From the NCBI GenBank assembly GCA_018710915.1, contig DVIY01000189.1, forward strand, positions 1 to 37,882: 37,882 bases of DNA. The letters are read 5' to 3'. The stretch's first letter is position 1, and every line of letters starts with the position of its first letter. Position numbers and translations under genes: made by a program. Below, one piece after another: positions 24,858-33,675 of this stretch. The notes beneath the pieces were generated by a model. It saw only the letters and a program-made list of their open reading frames with translations. It made no database searches and was not told where the DNA came from. This DNA is from Candidatus Gallacutalibacter pullistercoris. GTDB lineage: Bacteria; Bacillota; Clostridia; Oscillospirales; Acutalibacteraceae.

Positions 24858-25337
24858 ATGGCAAACAAAGATGCAAACCTGAAGGCCGGTTGGAAAAACC
24901 TGGCGATCTGGATGCCTGCTACCATTTTGGTGGCGCTGATTATCCGCGTTGTAACGTGGAAATTCCTGGTGTATGACAATATGGATATTTCGGAAGAACA
25001 GTTCAGCATGGTTCTGGCCCTGCTGCTGGTAAGCGTCCTGTTCCCCATTATCGGATATTTCAGCATCTATATGCTTTACAGCCGGGCAGCGGCGGTCAGC
25101 TCTACCAGTTTGCGCGAAGTGGCCCGCAGCAAAAAATGGATTGCACCATTTTTGGTGTTTTGTGCACTCGAAGTGCTGTGGTGCCTGATTTCCATTTTGT
25201 TCATGCTGATTACCGGCAATGGCGGCATTTCAGTCAGCGCATATCTTACCTGCCTGCTGATTTCCATGGTAATAGATATCGTGATGGTGATCTGCGGAAG
25301 AATGTATTTCAAACCGGATCGCGTTCAGCAGGGATAA
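24858..25337 (+). CDS. Four-helix membrane protein, unknown
   Basis: A 159-residue integral membrane protein with four predicted helices (about residues 15-35, 54-79, 93-118 and 125-148) and short loops. I do not recognise a family. GGAGGG upstream supports ATG 24858. It lies between the VWA-like lipoprotein and the tubulin-like gene, all in the same direction, so it may be a membrane anchor or channel part of the same assembly. That role is inferred from position only. Confidence 0.7.
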   Translation: MANKDANLKAGWKNLAIWMPATILVALIIRVVTWKFLVYDNMDISEEQFSMVLALLLVSVLFPIIGYFSIYMLYSRAAAVSSTSLREVARSKKWIAPFLVFCALEVLWCLISILFMLITGNGGISVSAYLTCLLISMVIDIVMVICGRMYFKPDRVQQG

Positions 25338-25366
25338 ACTTACTTTGAGAAGGGAGCGGAATTTTC

Positions 25367-27211
25367 ATGGCGGATCGTTATATTATCGCAACGGGCGGCA
25401 CCGGCGCCATGTGTGCACGGGCATTCCTGTATCTTCTGGCCGCCGGATGCGGCGACACGATGGATACCTACCATATTCTGCTGGTAGATAAGGATAAGCA
25501 CAGCGATGCCGGCACAGCCTGTGAAAACCTGTTGGAAGAATACAATTCACTGCGCGCACAATTGACAGACGCTCAGTCCTTTCATATGCCGAAAGTCGAG
25601 TTGGAAAAGTGGAATTTTACCGATGCGGTCATTGATGAGTATGTTTGCCGCACCGGAAGACAGGCACAGGACTTGAGCAGCCTGAACCTGAAAAATCTGC
25701 TGAACCCCGAAAACGACAGCATGAAAGCCCTTTTGATGGATACTTTATACACCCGCGACGAGATGCAGGTGGATTTGGAAAACGGATTTTACGGCCATCC
25801 CAATGTGGGCGCAGCGGTGTTCGACTATATTCGCGATCGCTTTTTGAGCCAAAGAACCATCGACCGGGAAGGCAGCGAAAAGATCAACCAGTTTATGACA
25901 GACCTGCACAACAGCCTGCGCAGCCAGCCGACATTTGTCTATCTGTTTGGCTCACTGTTTGGCGGTACGGGCGCAAGCGTGTTCCCCAATGTGGTATCGG
26001 CGCTGCGCTCCATTCGCGGCGAGACTCCCGGCGATAACTGGGGCGAGACCCGTCTGGTGCTGGGCGGTACCATGGTGATGCCGTATTTCAGGCTCCCGGA
26101 TTGCCCCGCAGACAGCATCGAGCGTTTGGAGAGCGTGGTTCCCAATGACTCTAAATTTGCCGAGCAGACCCGTGAGGCGCTGCGTTATTACGCCGAGAGC
26201 CATCTGCTGCAGCAGATGATGAACCTGATGCTGGTGGGTACCAAGCAGCTGGATGTTACCAGCGAACTGTATGCCCGCGGCGGCGACCAGTGCCAGCACT
26301 TCCATATGGTGCTGCAAATCGCGGCGGCGACAGCTCTCCGGTTCTTCCGTGGGGAGCTGGGCGGCATGCAGAATCAGTATCCTGCCGGCCAGTCCGTAAC
26401 GCCCGCAGGAAAGCTGCTTTTGTGGAAGGTACAGCCTGATAAGGGAGGCTCGAAAAATGGGTGGAGTACCCTTACCGTCAGCGAGCTTGGGCTGGAAAAG
26501 GAGTACCGCAAGATGGACCAGTTCCTGCGCTTCTCGATGATTGTCGTGTATTATCTGCAAAATAAATTTTCGAAAGAGACCGCCAGCCTGCGGGATGAGA
26601 TCGAAGTGCTGGGCACCATGAAGCAGATGAGAGACCAGAATGGCAGCCCGCTTCAGCTGTATAAGGGGCGTATTTCCACGCAGGATATCAACACATATTA
26701 TAAAGAGCCTATCGGAAAAGCCAGCGCCTTCTGCAAGAAATTCCTCCAGTATTATTTTGATGTTGCCATGAGCGGTTATGACTGGTCGAAATATCATGAC
26801 AAACAGAGCGTTCCGGTACAAAGGGGCGGCAGCCAGACAGTTTCCTGTAAAAAATACAGTGTGCTGCCGGCTGTGAGCAGCCAGGCGATGGAAGAAACAT
26901 TCCTCAGCCGCCGCTGGGTGGATATTGTCAATCTGGCGCAACTGCACCGTATATTGGAAGTCATGCATCCCAATGAGGTGGAAAAGACCACCACGCTGAA
27001 CCAGATTATGACCTTTATGCCGCTGGATACCGAGCGCCATCTGGTACAGGAAGTCAACTTCCCGCACAATATCGGACAGATTTATGTGGACCATGTGCTC
27101 GACTCACTTGACCTTGTGCGCAAGAGATTCGGCGGGGTCAAGAATGACGGCGTGCATTTCTCGCAGATCTATGACAAGATCTATCATTACTGCGATATTG
27201 CCAACCGCTGA
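25367..27211 (+). CDS. Tubulin-like GTPase
   Basis: The 614-residue cytosolic protein begins with a nucleotide-binding strand and loop (RYIIATGGTGAMCARAF) and an HILLVDKDKHSD segment that fits the second strand of the tubulin/FtsZ fold. The tubulin signature loop GGGTGSG is matched by FGGTGAS (198-204). This combination fits the bacterial Tubulin_2-like families rather than FtsZ, because no FtsZ C-terminal tail is present. Such proteins are predicted to bind GTP and may polymerise or act as switches. AAGGGAG precedes the ATG. The next gene encodes an actin/Hsp70-like ATPase 50 bp downstream. The pair is unusual and may form one machine. Confidence 0.68.
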   Translation: MADRYIIATGGTGAMCARAFLYLLAAGCGDTMDTYHILLVDKDKHSDAGTACENLLEEYNSLRAQLTDAQSFHMPKVELEKWNFTDAVIDEYVCRTGRQAQDLSSLNLKNLLNPENDSMKALLMDTLYTRDEMQVDLENGFYGHPNVGAAVFDYIRDRFLSQRTIDREGSEKINQFMTDLHNSLRSQPTFVYLFGSLFGGTGASVFPNVVSALRSIRGETPGDNWGETRLVLGGTMVMPYFRLPDCPADSIERLESVVPNDSKFAEQTREALRYYAESHLLQQMMNLMLVGTKQLDVTSELYARGGDQCQHFHMVLQIAAATALRFFRGELGGMQNQYPAGQSVTPAGKLLLWKVQPDKGGSKNGWSTLTVSELGLEKEYRKMDQFLRFSMIVVYYLQNKFSKETASLRDEIEVLGTMKQMRDQNGSPLQLYKGRISTQDINTYYKEPIGKASAFCKKFLQYYFDVAMSGYDWSKYHDKQSVPVQRGGSQTVSCKKYSVLPAVSSQAMEETFLSRRWVDIVNLAQLHRILEVMHPNEVEKTTTLNQIMTFMPLDTERHLVQEVNFPHNIGQIYVDHVLDSLDLVRKRFGGVKNDGVHFSQIYDKIYHYCDIANR

Positions 27212-27261
27212 TGCCCCCGGGAGGGAAGAATTTTTGGGATTTCAGAAGGAGATGAAACCTG

Positions 27262-30200
27262 ATGCAAATCAGAGATCTTTTTACAGATAACCTGGTTGCC
27301 AGTACCAGACTGTCCCCCACCTTGGTGCCGGGTCTGGATACTTCGGAAAGCAAGGGCCCCATTACGGCAGCCGACGGGATTGGGCCAGCTCAGATTGCAG
27401 AAAATTTCTATCTGACAACAGAGAGTGATTCGGCCAACTCTGCCTATGCACGCCCCTCTATGCTGGCGCATGTTTCCAGCTTTGCCAGCGGCGTGCGCAC
27501 CATTGCTGAAAAATGGAATGCCGGTAAGCTGACTGGTGCGGATATGGATTCCTCCGCTTACCGTGATTTTATTGAATGGCAGGGTCTGGTCGCCATCGTG
27601 GCGCTGCATGATATCTATTCCTATAAAGGGCTGGATATCTCGGTGAAGAGCATACAGCTGAACAGCAAAGACAAGCTGCATGAGTGCATCCTGCTCTCGA
27701 TGAGCAAGGATATGGACTATAAAACCACCATTACGGTTGATGAATCGGGCATACCGCAGGGAAAACTGTTTTATGTCTGCCAGAAGGACGAACCGTTTGC
27801 CATTTTTCATCCGGTAATCGGCATCTGCCCGCTGCAAACCTACTCCAAAACCCTGTTTGACGGTGTGGTGGACTGGTTCAGCAGCCAGCAGGGTACGGTG
27901 AAAACCTGCCATGAAGCCTGGCTTCCGGTATGCAGCGGAGAGGGCCGCCTGGACGATTTCTTCCTGGCGCGCATTGCCTGGTGGGCAGAAAAGAACCGCA
28001 TGAAAGACCTGCATGAGCTTATGCAGAAAGGGATGCGCGATCCCCAAAAATACAACCCTGATTTGTATAAACGTCTGGAGGCCAGCACCCAGTGGCCGGC
28101 GGTTTCCAATATCGATGAGATTTGGCAGGATCGCGGCGCTGAATTCAGTACCGCAGTACAGGCATGGCAGAACGCCGGCTCACTTTCCAGCCTGTTTACA
28201 GACACGCTGTTTCTGGCATATGTACAGGAAAAATCGGACAGCCGTTTGACCTATAATACGCCTGACGGCGCGAAACAGCTGGATTTCAGCAATGCCGGTA
28301 CGCTGCCGGAGCTGGCCCATTTTGTTCCGGTGCTTCCCTTTACCCAGTCCGGCGCAAAGCTGCTGGAAAAGGGATGCATGCTGAAAGAAGTCAGGATTAC
28401 AGCCGTTGCAGTGCCTGGCGGCCTTTCTGGGGTGCGCGTAGAGGTGAGCATCCAGACGCCGGAAGATGAAGTCCTGCCGCTGAACCGTTTTTACAGTGCA
28501 GAAGCGCTTATCCAGGGCCCCCTGCCGTATATGATGGTGTGGCCGTGGGTATCCCTGCCTGCCAAGATGTGGAAAAAATACTATGCTACCTGGCAGAAGG
28601 GCAGCGGAGATGTCTATGACGTGCTGCAGGACGGCAGCGGCAGCGACCTGCCGCGTATGGCAGAGGTTTCGCTGGAGATGGATGGCGGTGAGCATCACCG
28701 GATCCGCCGGGCAGCCTCAAAGGATGCATGGGATGTCTATTACCGCACCGATCCGTTCCGCTATGCGGTGATGAAAAACAGCGAGGGTGCCGAGCTGGGA
28801 ACTATATTTGTCCCGCAGTGCGCGCCGCTGCAGGGAGAGCCTCTCAGCGGTACAGCTATCCCGCTTTCGGTGGACTTTGGTACGACCAGTACCGTGTGCG
28901 GCCTGAAGCTTTCAGACGGGAAAAATGTGGTTCTGCCCTATCGCGATTACAGCCGCACCATTACGGTGGAAGACCCCGACACCCGCAGGAACGTATCGCA
29001 TCATCACTGGCTGGGCACCGACCCCGGTGTGGAGCATGCGCGCAAGATTTTTAGTGTGGCGCAGCTGTTTGAGCGCGCAGATGGAAGTGCAGCCCCCAAC
29101 CTGGCGGTCATGAATGGAATCGGCAACCAGACTTACTATGTAGACGGCCGCCTGTTCCTGGTTTCCGGCGCTTTGCTGAATGTGTATGCAGGCGCACATC
29201 CCGGTGTGCTGGACCCGTTCAGCACACAGAAGATTATGAACGATATGAAGTTCACCAATAAGCTCGACCTGAAGAATGCAGCTGCCGCCGCTATCTTTTT
29301 GGCGGGTGTATACCAGTATGCGCTGCTGTATCTGCTCAGCGCCAACTACCGCCCTTCTGCGGGGAGTGAGTTTATCAAGCTGCGCGTGTCATACCCCAAT
29401 GATGTGACGCTGAACGCCTTGAAGAACACCTGGAGCAATGTGAAAGAAATTCTGGCGGGTACAGTAGACCCGGTTCTGCTGCAGCCGCTGGAAAATATTC
29501 ATTATTATACCGAGGCCCGTGCTACTACACAGTATCAGCTGCGCCCCGGCGGAGGCTATGATACGCTTTCCAACCTGATTTCGCTGGATATCGGCGGAGG
29601 TACCACTGATATTTCCATCACCAACCGTACATATCCGGGCGAAGTGCGTTCGCTCTCCGTGCGGTATGCCGGTAAGGAAATCATGATTGACAGTATTATC
29701 GAGACCTTCCGGCAGTATTCTCCGCACGCAACCTTTGAGCGTGTGAAAACCTTCCGCGATTTGTGGCAGGCGTCTGAGAAGGAATCCTCTTTGATGATTA
29801 CGGATTTCGATGAAATCTGCAAGGAATTCCAAAAGAGTTCCAGTGATGATGCGGGCCGGTATGACCTGGTCGACAGCAACTCCCTGCGTATGATTGTGGA
29901 AATGCTGCTGGCCGGCGGGATGGATCTGGGCGATCCGCACCAGCCCAACGGCACCAACTTCCTGCGCCGCCTGATTATGGCGAAATTCCTGATGCTGATG
30001 CGTCTGGTAGCCGAAACGATTCGCAATAACCTGGATATGTGGTGTATTGCCGGCCATAAAGGGCCGCTGCAGCTCAACGGAAACACGCTGTCGCTGCATC
30101 TTTCTGTGACAGGTACCGGCGCCCAGCTGCTGCAATATGTGTTCAACTGCTCCCTGGGCGATCTGGACAGCAGGGACGCCAACGCACTGCGTTACGCCCT

Positions 30201-30918
30201 TCCCCACTCCAGCGCGTGCATCGATATTTTGAACGAGCTGTTCAAGAATGTCATTGGCCCTGAAAATCTGGGCGAAAATGTCAGTGTCAATATCACCTTC
30301 CATGTCAACCATGATGTAGCCGAAAAGCTGGAGGTCTGCTATGGTATGCTGCAGCCCGGAATTGAAACGGCAGCAGCCCCCGCAGCTGCGACAGCCAAAG
30401 CAGCCGCACCGGCCAGCCCGGCAGCTCCTGCCATGGGTGCATTTTCGATTGCCACAATGATTCAGCAGGAAACCGCCAAACAGCAGCAGCCTGCACTCAC
30501 CACAACCGAACAGGAGCAGGTGGAACGTCAGAAACACAGCGACGAAGTCAAGCAGATGTTCAACCAGTATCGATTCTCGCCCAAGATGGATGAAGTGGTG
30601 GAGTATATCAAAGCGCTGTCGGTGTATATCAATGTATGGGACCGTGTGATCTTTGGCGATTCATCCGAGCTGGTAGGCACCCACTACGGCCTGGAAAAAC
30701 CGGATATGACGCTGATCTGCAAGGTGTACGACCTTCTTTCTGACCATGTGGAAGAGCTGATTCCTGCCAGCTGCCTGCGGGCAAGCGAGCGCCGCGCAGC
30801 CTATATGGCAGAGGCAGAACAGGAAGAATACCGTGACCTGCTGATTAAAACCTATGTGACCGATGACCTGTTCAACCAGAAGATGGCCAGATATCAGGCA
30901 GACCGGTCGATTCACTGA
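27262..30918 (+). CDS. Large Hsp70/actin-like ATPase
   Basis: A 1218-residue cytosolic protein. Residues 1-520 form a mixed alpha/beta region of no recognised family. An actin/Hsp70-type ATPase domain follows: phosphate-1 loop SVDFGTTST (Asp538), phosphate-2 loop LDIGGGTTDISI (Asp776) and an adenosine-like motif SVTGTGAQLL near 950. An Ala/Pro-rich linker at about 1037-1060 leads to a helical C-terminal domain. The order recalls SrfB-type virulence-associated Hsp70-like proteins, but the size and N-terminal half differ. It lacks a substrate-binding domain like DnaK's. It probably works with the tubulin-like protein encoded just upstream. The start has GGAGATGAAACCTG directly before ATG 27262. 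Confidence 0.75.
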   Translation: MQIRDLFTDNLVASTRLSPTLVPGLDTSESKGPITAADGIGPAQIAENFYLTTESDSANSAYARPSMLAHVSSFASGVRTIAEKWNAGKLTGADMDSSAYRDFIEWQGLVAIVALHDIYSYKGLDISVKSIQLNSKDKLHECILLSMSKDMDYKTTITVDESGIPQGKLFYVCQKDEPFAIFHPVIGICPLQTYSKTLFDGVVDWFSSQQGTVKTCHEAWLPVCSGEGRLDDFFLARIAWWAEKNRMKDLHELMQKGMRDPQKYNPDLYKRLEASTQWPAVSNIDEIWQDRGAEFSTAVQAWQNAGSLSSLFTDTLFLAYVQEKSDSRLTYNTPDGAKQLDFSNAGTLPELAHFVPVLPFTQSGAKLLEKGCMLKEVRITAVAVPGGLSGVRVEVSIQTPEDEVLPLNRFYSAEALIQGPLPYMMVWPWVSLPAKMWKKYYATWQKGSGDVYDVLQDGSGSDLPRMAEVSLEMDGGEHHRIRRAASKDAWDVYYRTDPFRYAVMKNSEGAELGTIFVPQCAPLQGEPLSGTAIPLSVDFGTTSTVCGLKLSDGKNVVLPYRDYSRTITVEDPDTRRNVSHHHWLGTDPGVEHARKIFSVAQLFERADGSAAPNLAVMNGIGNQTYYVDGRLFLVSGALLNVYAGAHPGVLDPFSTQKIMNDMKFTNKLDLKNAAAAAIFLAGVYQYALLYLLSANYRPSAGSEFIKLRVSYPNDVTLNALKNTWSNVKEILAGTVDPVLLQPLENIHYYTEARATTQYQLRPGGGYDTLSNLISLDIGGGTTDISITNRTYPGEVRSLSVRYAGKEIMIDSIIETFRQYSPHATFERVKTFRDLWQASEKESSLMITDFDEICKEFQKSSSDDAGRYDLVDSNSLRMIVEMLLAGGMDLGDPHQPNGTNFLRRLIMAKFLMLMRLVAETIRNNLDMWCIAGHKGPLQLNGNTLSLHLSVTGTGAQLLQYVFNCSLGDLDSRDANALRYALPHSSACIDILNELFKNVIGPENLGENVSVNITFHVNHDVAEKLEVCYGMLQPGIETAAAPAAATAKAAAPASPAAPAMGAFSIATMIQQETAKQQQPALTTTEQEQVERQKHSDEVKQMFNQYRFSPKMDEVVEYIKALSVYINVWDRVIFGDSSELVGTHYGLEKPDMTLICKVYDLLSDHVEELIPASCLRASERRAAYMAEAEQEEYRDLLIKTYVTDDLFNQKMARYQADRSIH

Positions 30919-30950
30919 TGATTTCAGAAAATCATGATGAAAAAGTTCTG

Positions 30951-30970
30951 GGCGCAGCCGCGGCTGCGCC
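30951..30970. repeat. Perfect 20-bp GC palindrome in the operon
   Basis: GGCGCAGCC-GC-GGCTGCGCC is a perfect palindrome 33 bp after the actin-like gene's stop. In RNA it would form a very stable hairpin. No T-run follows, so it is more likely an RNA-processing or stability element, or a protein site, than a terminator. Confidence 0.75.
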
Positions 30971-31017
30971 GCAGAGCCCGATGCAGCGGTAGCTGCGCGA
31001 TAAAGGAGGATCAGACC

Positions 31018-31971
31018 ATGAATCGTTGTGTTGTCTGGGCAACAAAAAAAATTGCGGTATGCCTGAGTGTCATGCTGCTGCTGGCAGCTGGCGGATGGAG
31101 CCTGCCGGTTATGGCCAAAACCAGCACAGAAGAGCAAACGCCGATGGTGCAGAAGCTTTCGGCCGAAACCGAAGGCCAGGCGGAGGCTTTGGAAAAAGAG
31201 ATTGCGCAGCTGAACGCGGATCTTTCCACAGCCAAAACCGCACTGGTTTTGGGCATTATAGGGGCATCCCTGGCTGTTCTGGCCATAGCAGGCGCGAGCG
31301 TTGCTATTTTTATGGGGATGAAGCGCCCCACAGAAAAAGAGCTGTTTGACCCCGAAAAGTTTGCAACCAGGGACGACCTGAACGCCCTGTCTCAAAATGT
31401 GGCGCAGCAGATTGACCGGGTGAAGAACGAAGAAATGCGAAATGCCCGTATAAAGGCAGAAAAGCAGACCACTCCCCCGGAAGAAAAGAGAAAATTCGTT
31501 ATACCCGACTTGCCCGAAACAGAACCCGTGAAAAAAACGGCCTGGGCAGCTTCCCCTGTTGCTGTTGAGCCGAAAGTACAGCCGGATGTTGCGGTAAAGG
31601 CTGAAGAGCCCGAAATCAAAGCGGATGCTGTGGTGGTTGGAAAGCTGAAAGCAAATTTTGAGCCGCAGATTCGCGACCGCATCTGGCTGACAGAAGGGCG
31701 CGGCTATCTGCTCTATGAAGATAATACGCTGGAGCCGGAGCAGGGCCGCGGTTCCAATACGCTCGAAAATTTCGCGCAAAACGGCCTTTTGCGTTTATTT
31801 GATGCACAGGTAAATGGGCAGACCTATACCTACCAGCAGATTATCAACGGCGAGTATCCCCGCAACCAGTACTATCAGCCTGGCGATGTGCTGAAAAAAG
31901 CAGTTGTCAAGCAGGAGAGCGGCGGAGAATACAGCCTGGTGCACCCGGGACGGATTGAAATGCGGCCGTAA
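31018..31971 (+). CDS. Membrane coiled-coil protein with cytosolic C-terminal domain
   Basis: A 317-residue protein with a signal peptide (about 1-33, ending near VMAKT). It has a short extracellular coiled coil (about 40-70), one transmembrane helix (about 75-100), a charged linker with Pro-rich stretches, and a C-terminal domain (about 220-317) of predicted beta structure beginning IRDRIWLTEGRGYLLYED. I do not recognise the family. The start at 31018 follows AAAGGAGG. In-frame upstream ATGs (from 30934) would be read across the palindrome and give no signal peptide. Its place suggests a trans-membrane connector between the outer VWA proteins and the cytosolic parts (inference). Confidence 0.7.
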   Translation: MNRCVVWATKKIAVCLSVMLLLAAGGWSLPVMAKTSTEEQTPMVQKLSAETEGQAEALEKEIAQLNADLSTAKTALVLGIIGASLAVLAIAGASVAIFMGMKRPTEKELFDPEKFATRDDLNALSQNVAQQIDRVKNEEMRNARIKAEKQTTPPEEKRKFVIPDLPETEPVKKTAWAASPVAVEPKVQPDVAVKAEEPEIKADAVVVGKLKANFEPQIRDRIWLTEGRGYLLYEDNTLEPEQGRGSNTLENFAQNGLLRLFDAQVNGQTYTYQQIINGEYPRNQYYQPGDVLKKAVVKQESGGEYSLVHPGRIEMRP

Positions 31972-31984
31972 ATTTACAGAAAGG

Positions 31985-32025
31985 AATCCCCCCTTGGGCT
32001 TTACAGTCTGAAAAAAGGGGGGATT
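31985..32025 (+). terminator. Possible internal attenuator hairpin
   Basis: The arms AATCCCCCCTT (31985-31995) and AAGGGGGGATT (32015-32025) pair perfectly over 11 bp with a 19-base loop. Only a short TTTT tail follows. It lies between the membrane-protein half of the locus and the TerY-like VWA gene, so it may lower expression of the downstream genes. Confidence 0.6.
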
Positions 32026-32048
32026 TTCATATACAGGGAGGAATGACT

Positions 32049-32771
32049 ATGCCAGCAGTCAATCAAAACCGACAGTTTCAGATTATCAATGTGACAGAAC
32101 CGCATCTTCCGTGCGTGCTGATTCTCGATGTTTCCGCTTCCATGGATGGAGACCCCATCGCGTTTGTAAACCGCGCGTTGACGCGGGCTGTTGAAGTGAT
32201 TGCAGATGACTCCATTGCAAGCAGGCGGGTAGAAATATGTTTGATTACCTTTGGCAGCTCGGTAAAGGTAGAAGTACCGTTTCAGACCAGCAGCCAGTAT
32301 TCACCAAAAAAGCTGTTTGCCGGCGGGCTGAGCAGCCTGAACACAGCGCTGATTATGGCAATGGATGAAATTGAAAAGCGGATGGAAGCATACAGCAGCC
32401 TGGATGTAGCCAGCTGTACCCCGTGGATTTTCCTGCTGTCTGATGGGTATCCGAGCGATATGGAGCGCTTTGAAGAGGCCAGCGGCAGGCTTCATCAGAA
32501 AATCCGCGATAAAAAGCTGAATTTTTTCCCCATGGCAGTGGGTGGAGCAGATGTGGATTTTCTGCGCCGGTATTTTCCAGAGCAGGAAGAAGGCGCCGTG
32601 CTGAGCGGCACAATGGAGGAACTGGAAGACGTATTAGCATGGTTTGCCGGGCAGGTGTCGGAATCTTCCCACAGCGGCGTGCGCAAAAACGCAGAAATTC
32701 CGCTGTATGTACGGCGCGCACAGCGCCAGGAGGGGAAAACGGCGCAGCGGATGATTACCATCAACCTGTAG
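32049..32771 (+). CDS. TerY-like cytosolic VWA protein
   Basis: The 240-residue soluble protein is a single VWA domain. The MIDAS is intact (DVSASM near 26-31), with a later LSDGYPSD carrying the usual DG pair (about 137-144), and a hydrophobic core typical of TerY. There is no signal peptide, so it is cytosolic, unlike the other two VWA proteins of the locus. TerY proteins act with PP2C phosphatases and protein kinases in the TerY-P triads of tellurite-resistance and related systems. Here the next genes encode a pseudokinase, a NACHT-like protein and a kinase, but no PP2C is in the window. I use ATG 32049, with GGGAGG at 32036-32041; ATG 32043 is too close to that site. Confidence 0.8.
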   Translation: MPAVNQNRQFQIINVTEPHLPCVLILDVSASMDGDPIAFVNRALTRAVEVIADDSIASRRVEICLITFGSSVKVEVPFQTSSQYSPKKLFAGGLSSLNTALIMAMDEIEKRMEAYSSLDVASCTPWIFLLSDGYPSDMERFEEASGRLHQKIRDKKLNFFPMAVGGADVDFLRRYFPEQEEGAVLSGTMEELEDVLAWFAGQVSESSHSGVRKNAEIPLYVRRAQRQEGKTAQRMITINL

Positions 32772-32787
32772 AGAGGGGGAAAAACAG

Positions 32788-33663
32788 ATGCATTCCTGTG
32801 AAAAGGTGTTTGACAGGATTGGCAAGGAATACAGGATTGGGCAGCGGGTGCACTGTCGTCCGGACGGCGGGGAGTTGTTTTCCGTACAGGAAAATCCGCA
32901 GCAGCTTGTGCTGCAAACAGCATGCAGTATTCCCGAACAGAACCGCCTTTCGTGCGATTCTTCCAGCCTGATGCAGGTACAGGTTCCGGTGTATGACCAG
33001 GACGGGCAGGCTTTCGGTTTTCTGATGCGGCTGAAACGCGAGCTGCCGAACCCGGTTTCACTGGAAGCGCGTTTGACGCAGCTGGGAGAGGAGGTTTCCA
33101 GCTCGGTTCCTGTGCGCAAACTGCTTGCGGTACAGATGTGCCGTATTTTTTCGCTGGTACATCAGGAGGGCTTTGTGTTTGGGTTTGCAGAGCCGGGCGA
33201 TTTTCTGGTATCAGGGCGCAACCGGCTGGTGTGTGCCAGCACTGACCGCTGCCTGACAAATCCCGTGGAATGGGAGAGCATGTGGTATTATTGTGCGCCC
33301 GAGGTGCTGGCTGCGGACGCAAACTGTGAATATGATTTTGCAGGCGACTGCTATACGCTGGGAATTTTGCTGTTTCAGATTCTTACCGGCAGTTATCCGT
33401 TTGGCAGAGGTCTTTTGCCAAAGGAGGAACGGATTCTGGAGGAGATTCTGGACGGGAAAAGCGTGTTTTTTTATTCTGACCGCCCCGAAAACCAATCGAT
33501 TCTTGCGCGGCTGCGGGAATACGATGCAGACGGGGAAATGGTTTCACAGACGCTGCTGAGCCTGTTTCAGAGGACATTCGACTATTCGGGAAGCAGCTCG
33601 TATCAGGAGGGACGCCCTTCACTGGCGGAATGGGCCCGCTTTATGCAGGCGGCCAAATGGTAA
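32788..33663 (+). CDS. Pseudokinase
   Basis: A 291-residue protein with the overall pattern of the protein kinase encoded at 36243-37373 but no catalytic residues. The glycine loop reads DGGELFSV, and the ATP-binding Lys position is Gln43 (LVLQ). The catalytic Asp position (family GD in YVxGDxNxxN) is Phe133 in GFVFGFAEPGDF, and the metal Asp of the DVDSF motif is Ser151. The C-lobe is retained: APEVLA, then AGDCYTLGILLFQILTG with its structural Asp, and YPFGRG. It therefore probably keeps the fold but cannot phosphorylate, and may act as an allosteric partner of the TerY-like protein or the kinase. The start at 32788 follows GAGAGGGGG. Confidence 0.75.
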   Translation: MHSCEKVFDRIGKEYRIGQRVHCRPDGGELFSVQENPQQLVLQTACSIPEQNRLSCDSSSLMQVQVPVYDQDGQAFGFLMRLKRELPNPVSLEARLTQLGEEVSSSVPVRKLLAVQMCRIFSLVHQEGFVFGFAEPGDFLVSGRNRLVCASTDRCLTNPVEWESMWYYCAPEVLAADANCEYDFAGDCYTLGILLFQILTGSYPFGRGLLPKEERILEEILDGKSVFFYSDRPENQSILARLREYDADGEMVSQTLLSLFQRTFDYSGSSSYQEGRPSLAEWARFMQAAKW

Positions 33664-33675
33664 GGAGGGAATCAT

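Noticed and set aside
29389-30537. Long reverse-strand frames opposite the actin-like gene (also 25952-27094)
   Set aside because: They are shadows of conserved forward genes, with no plausible start signals or protein features.
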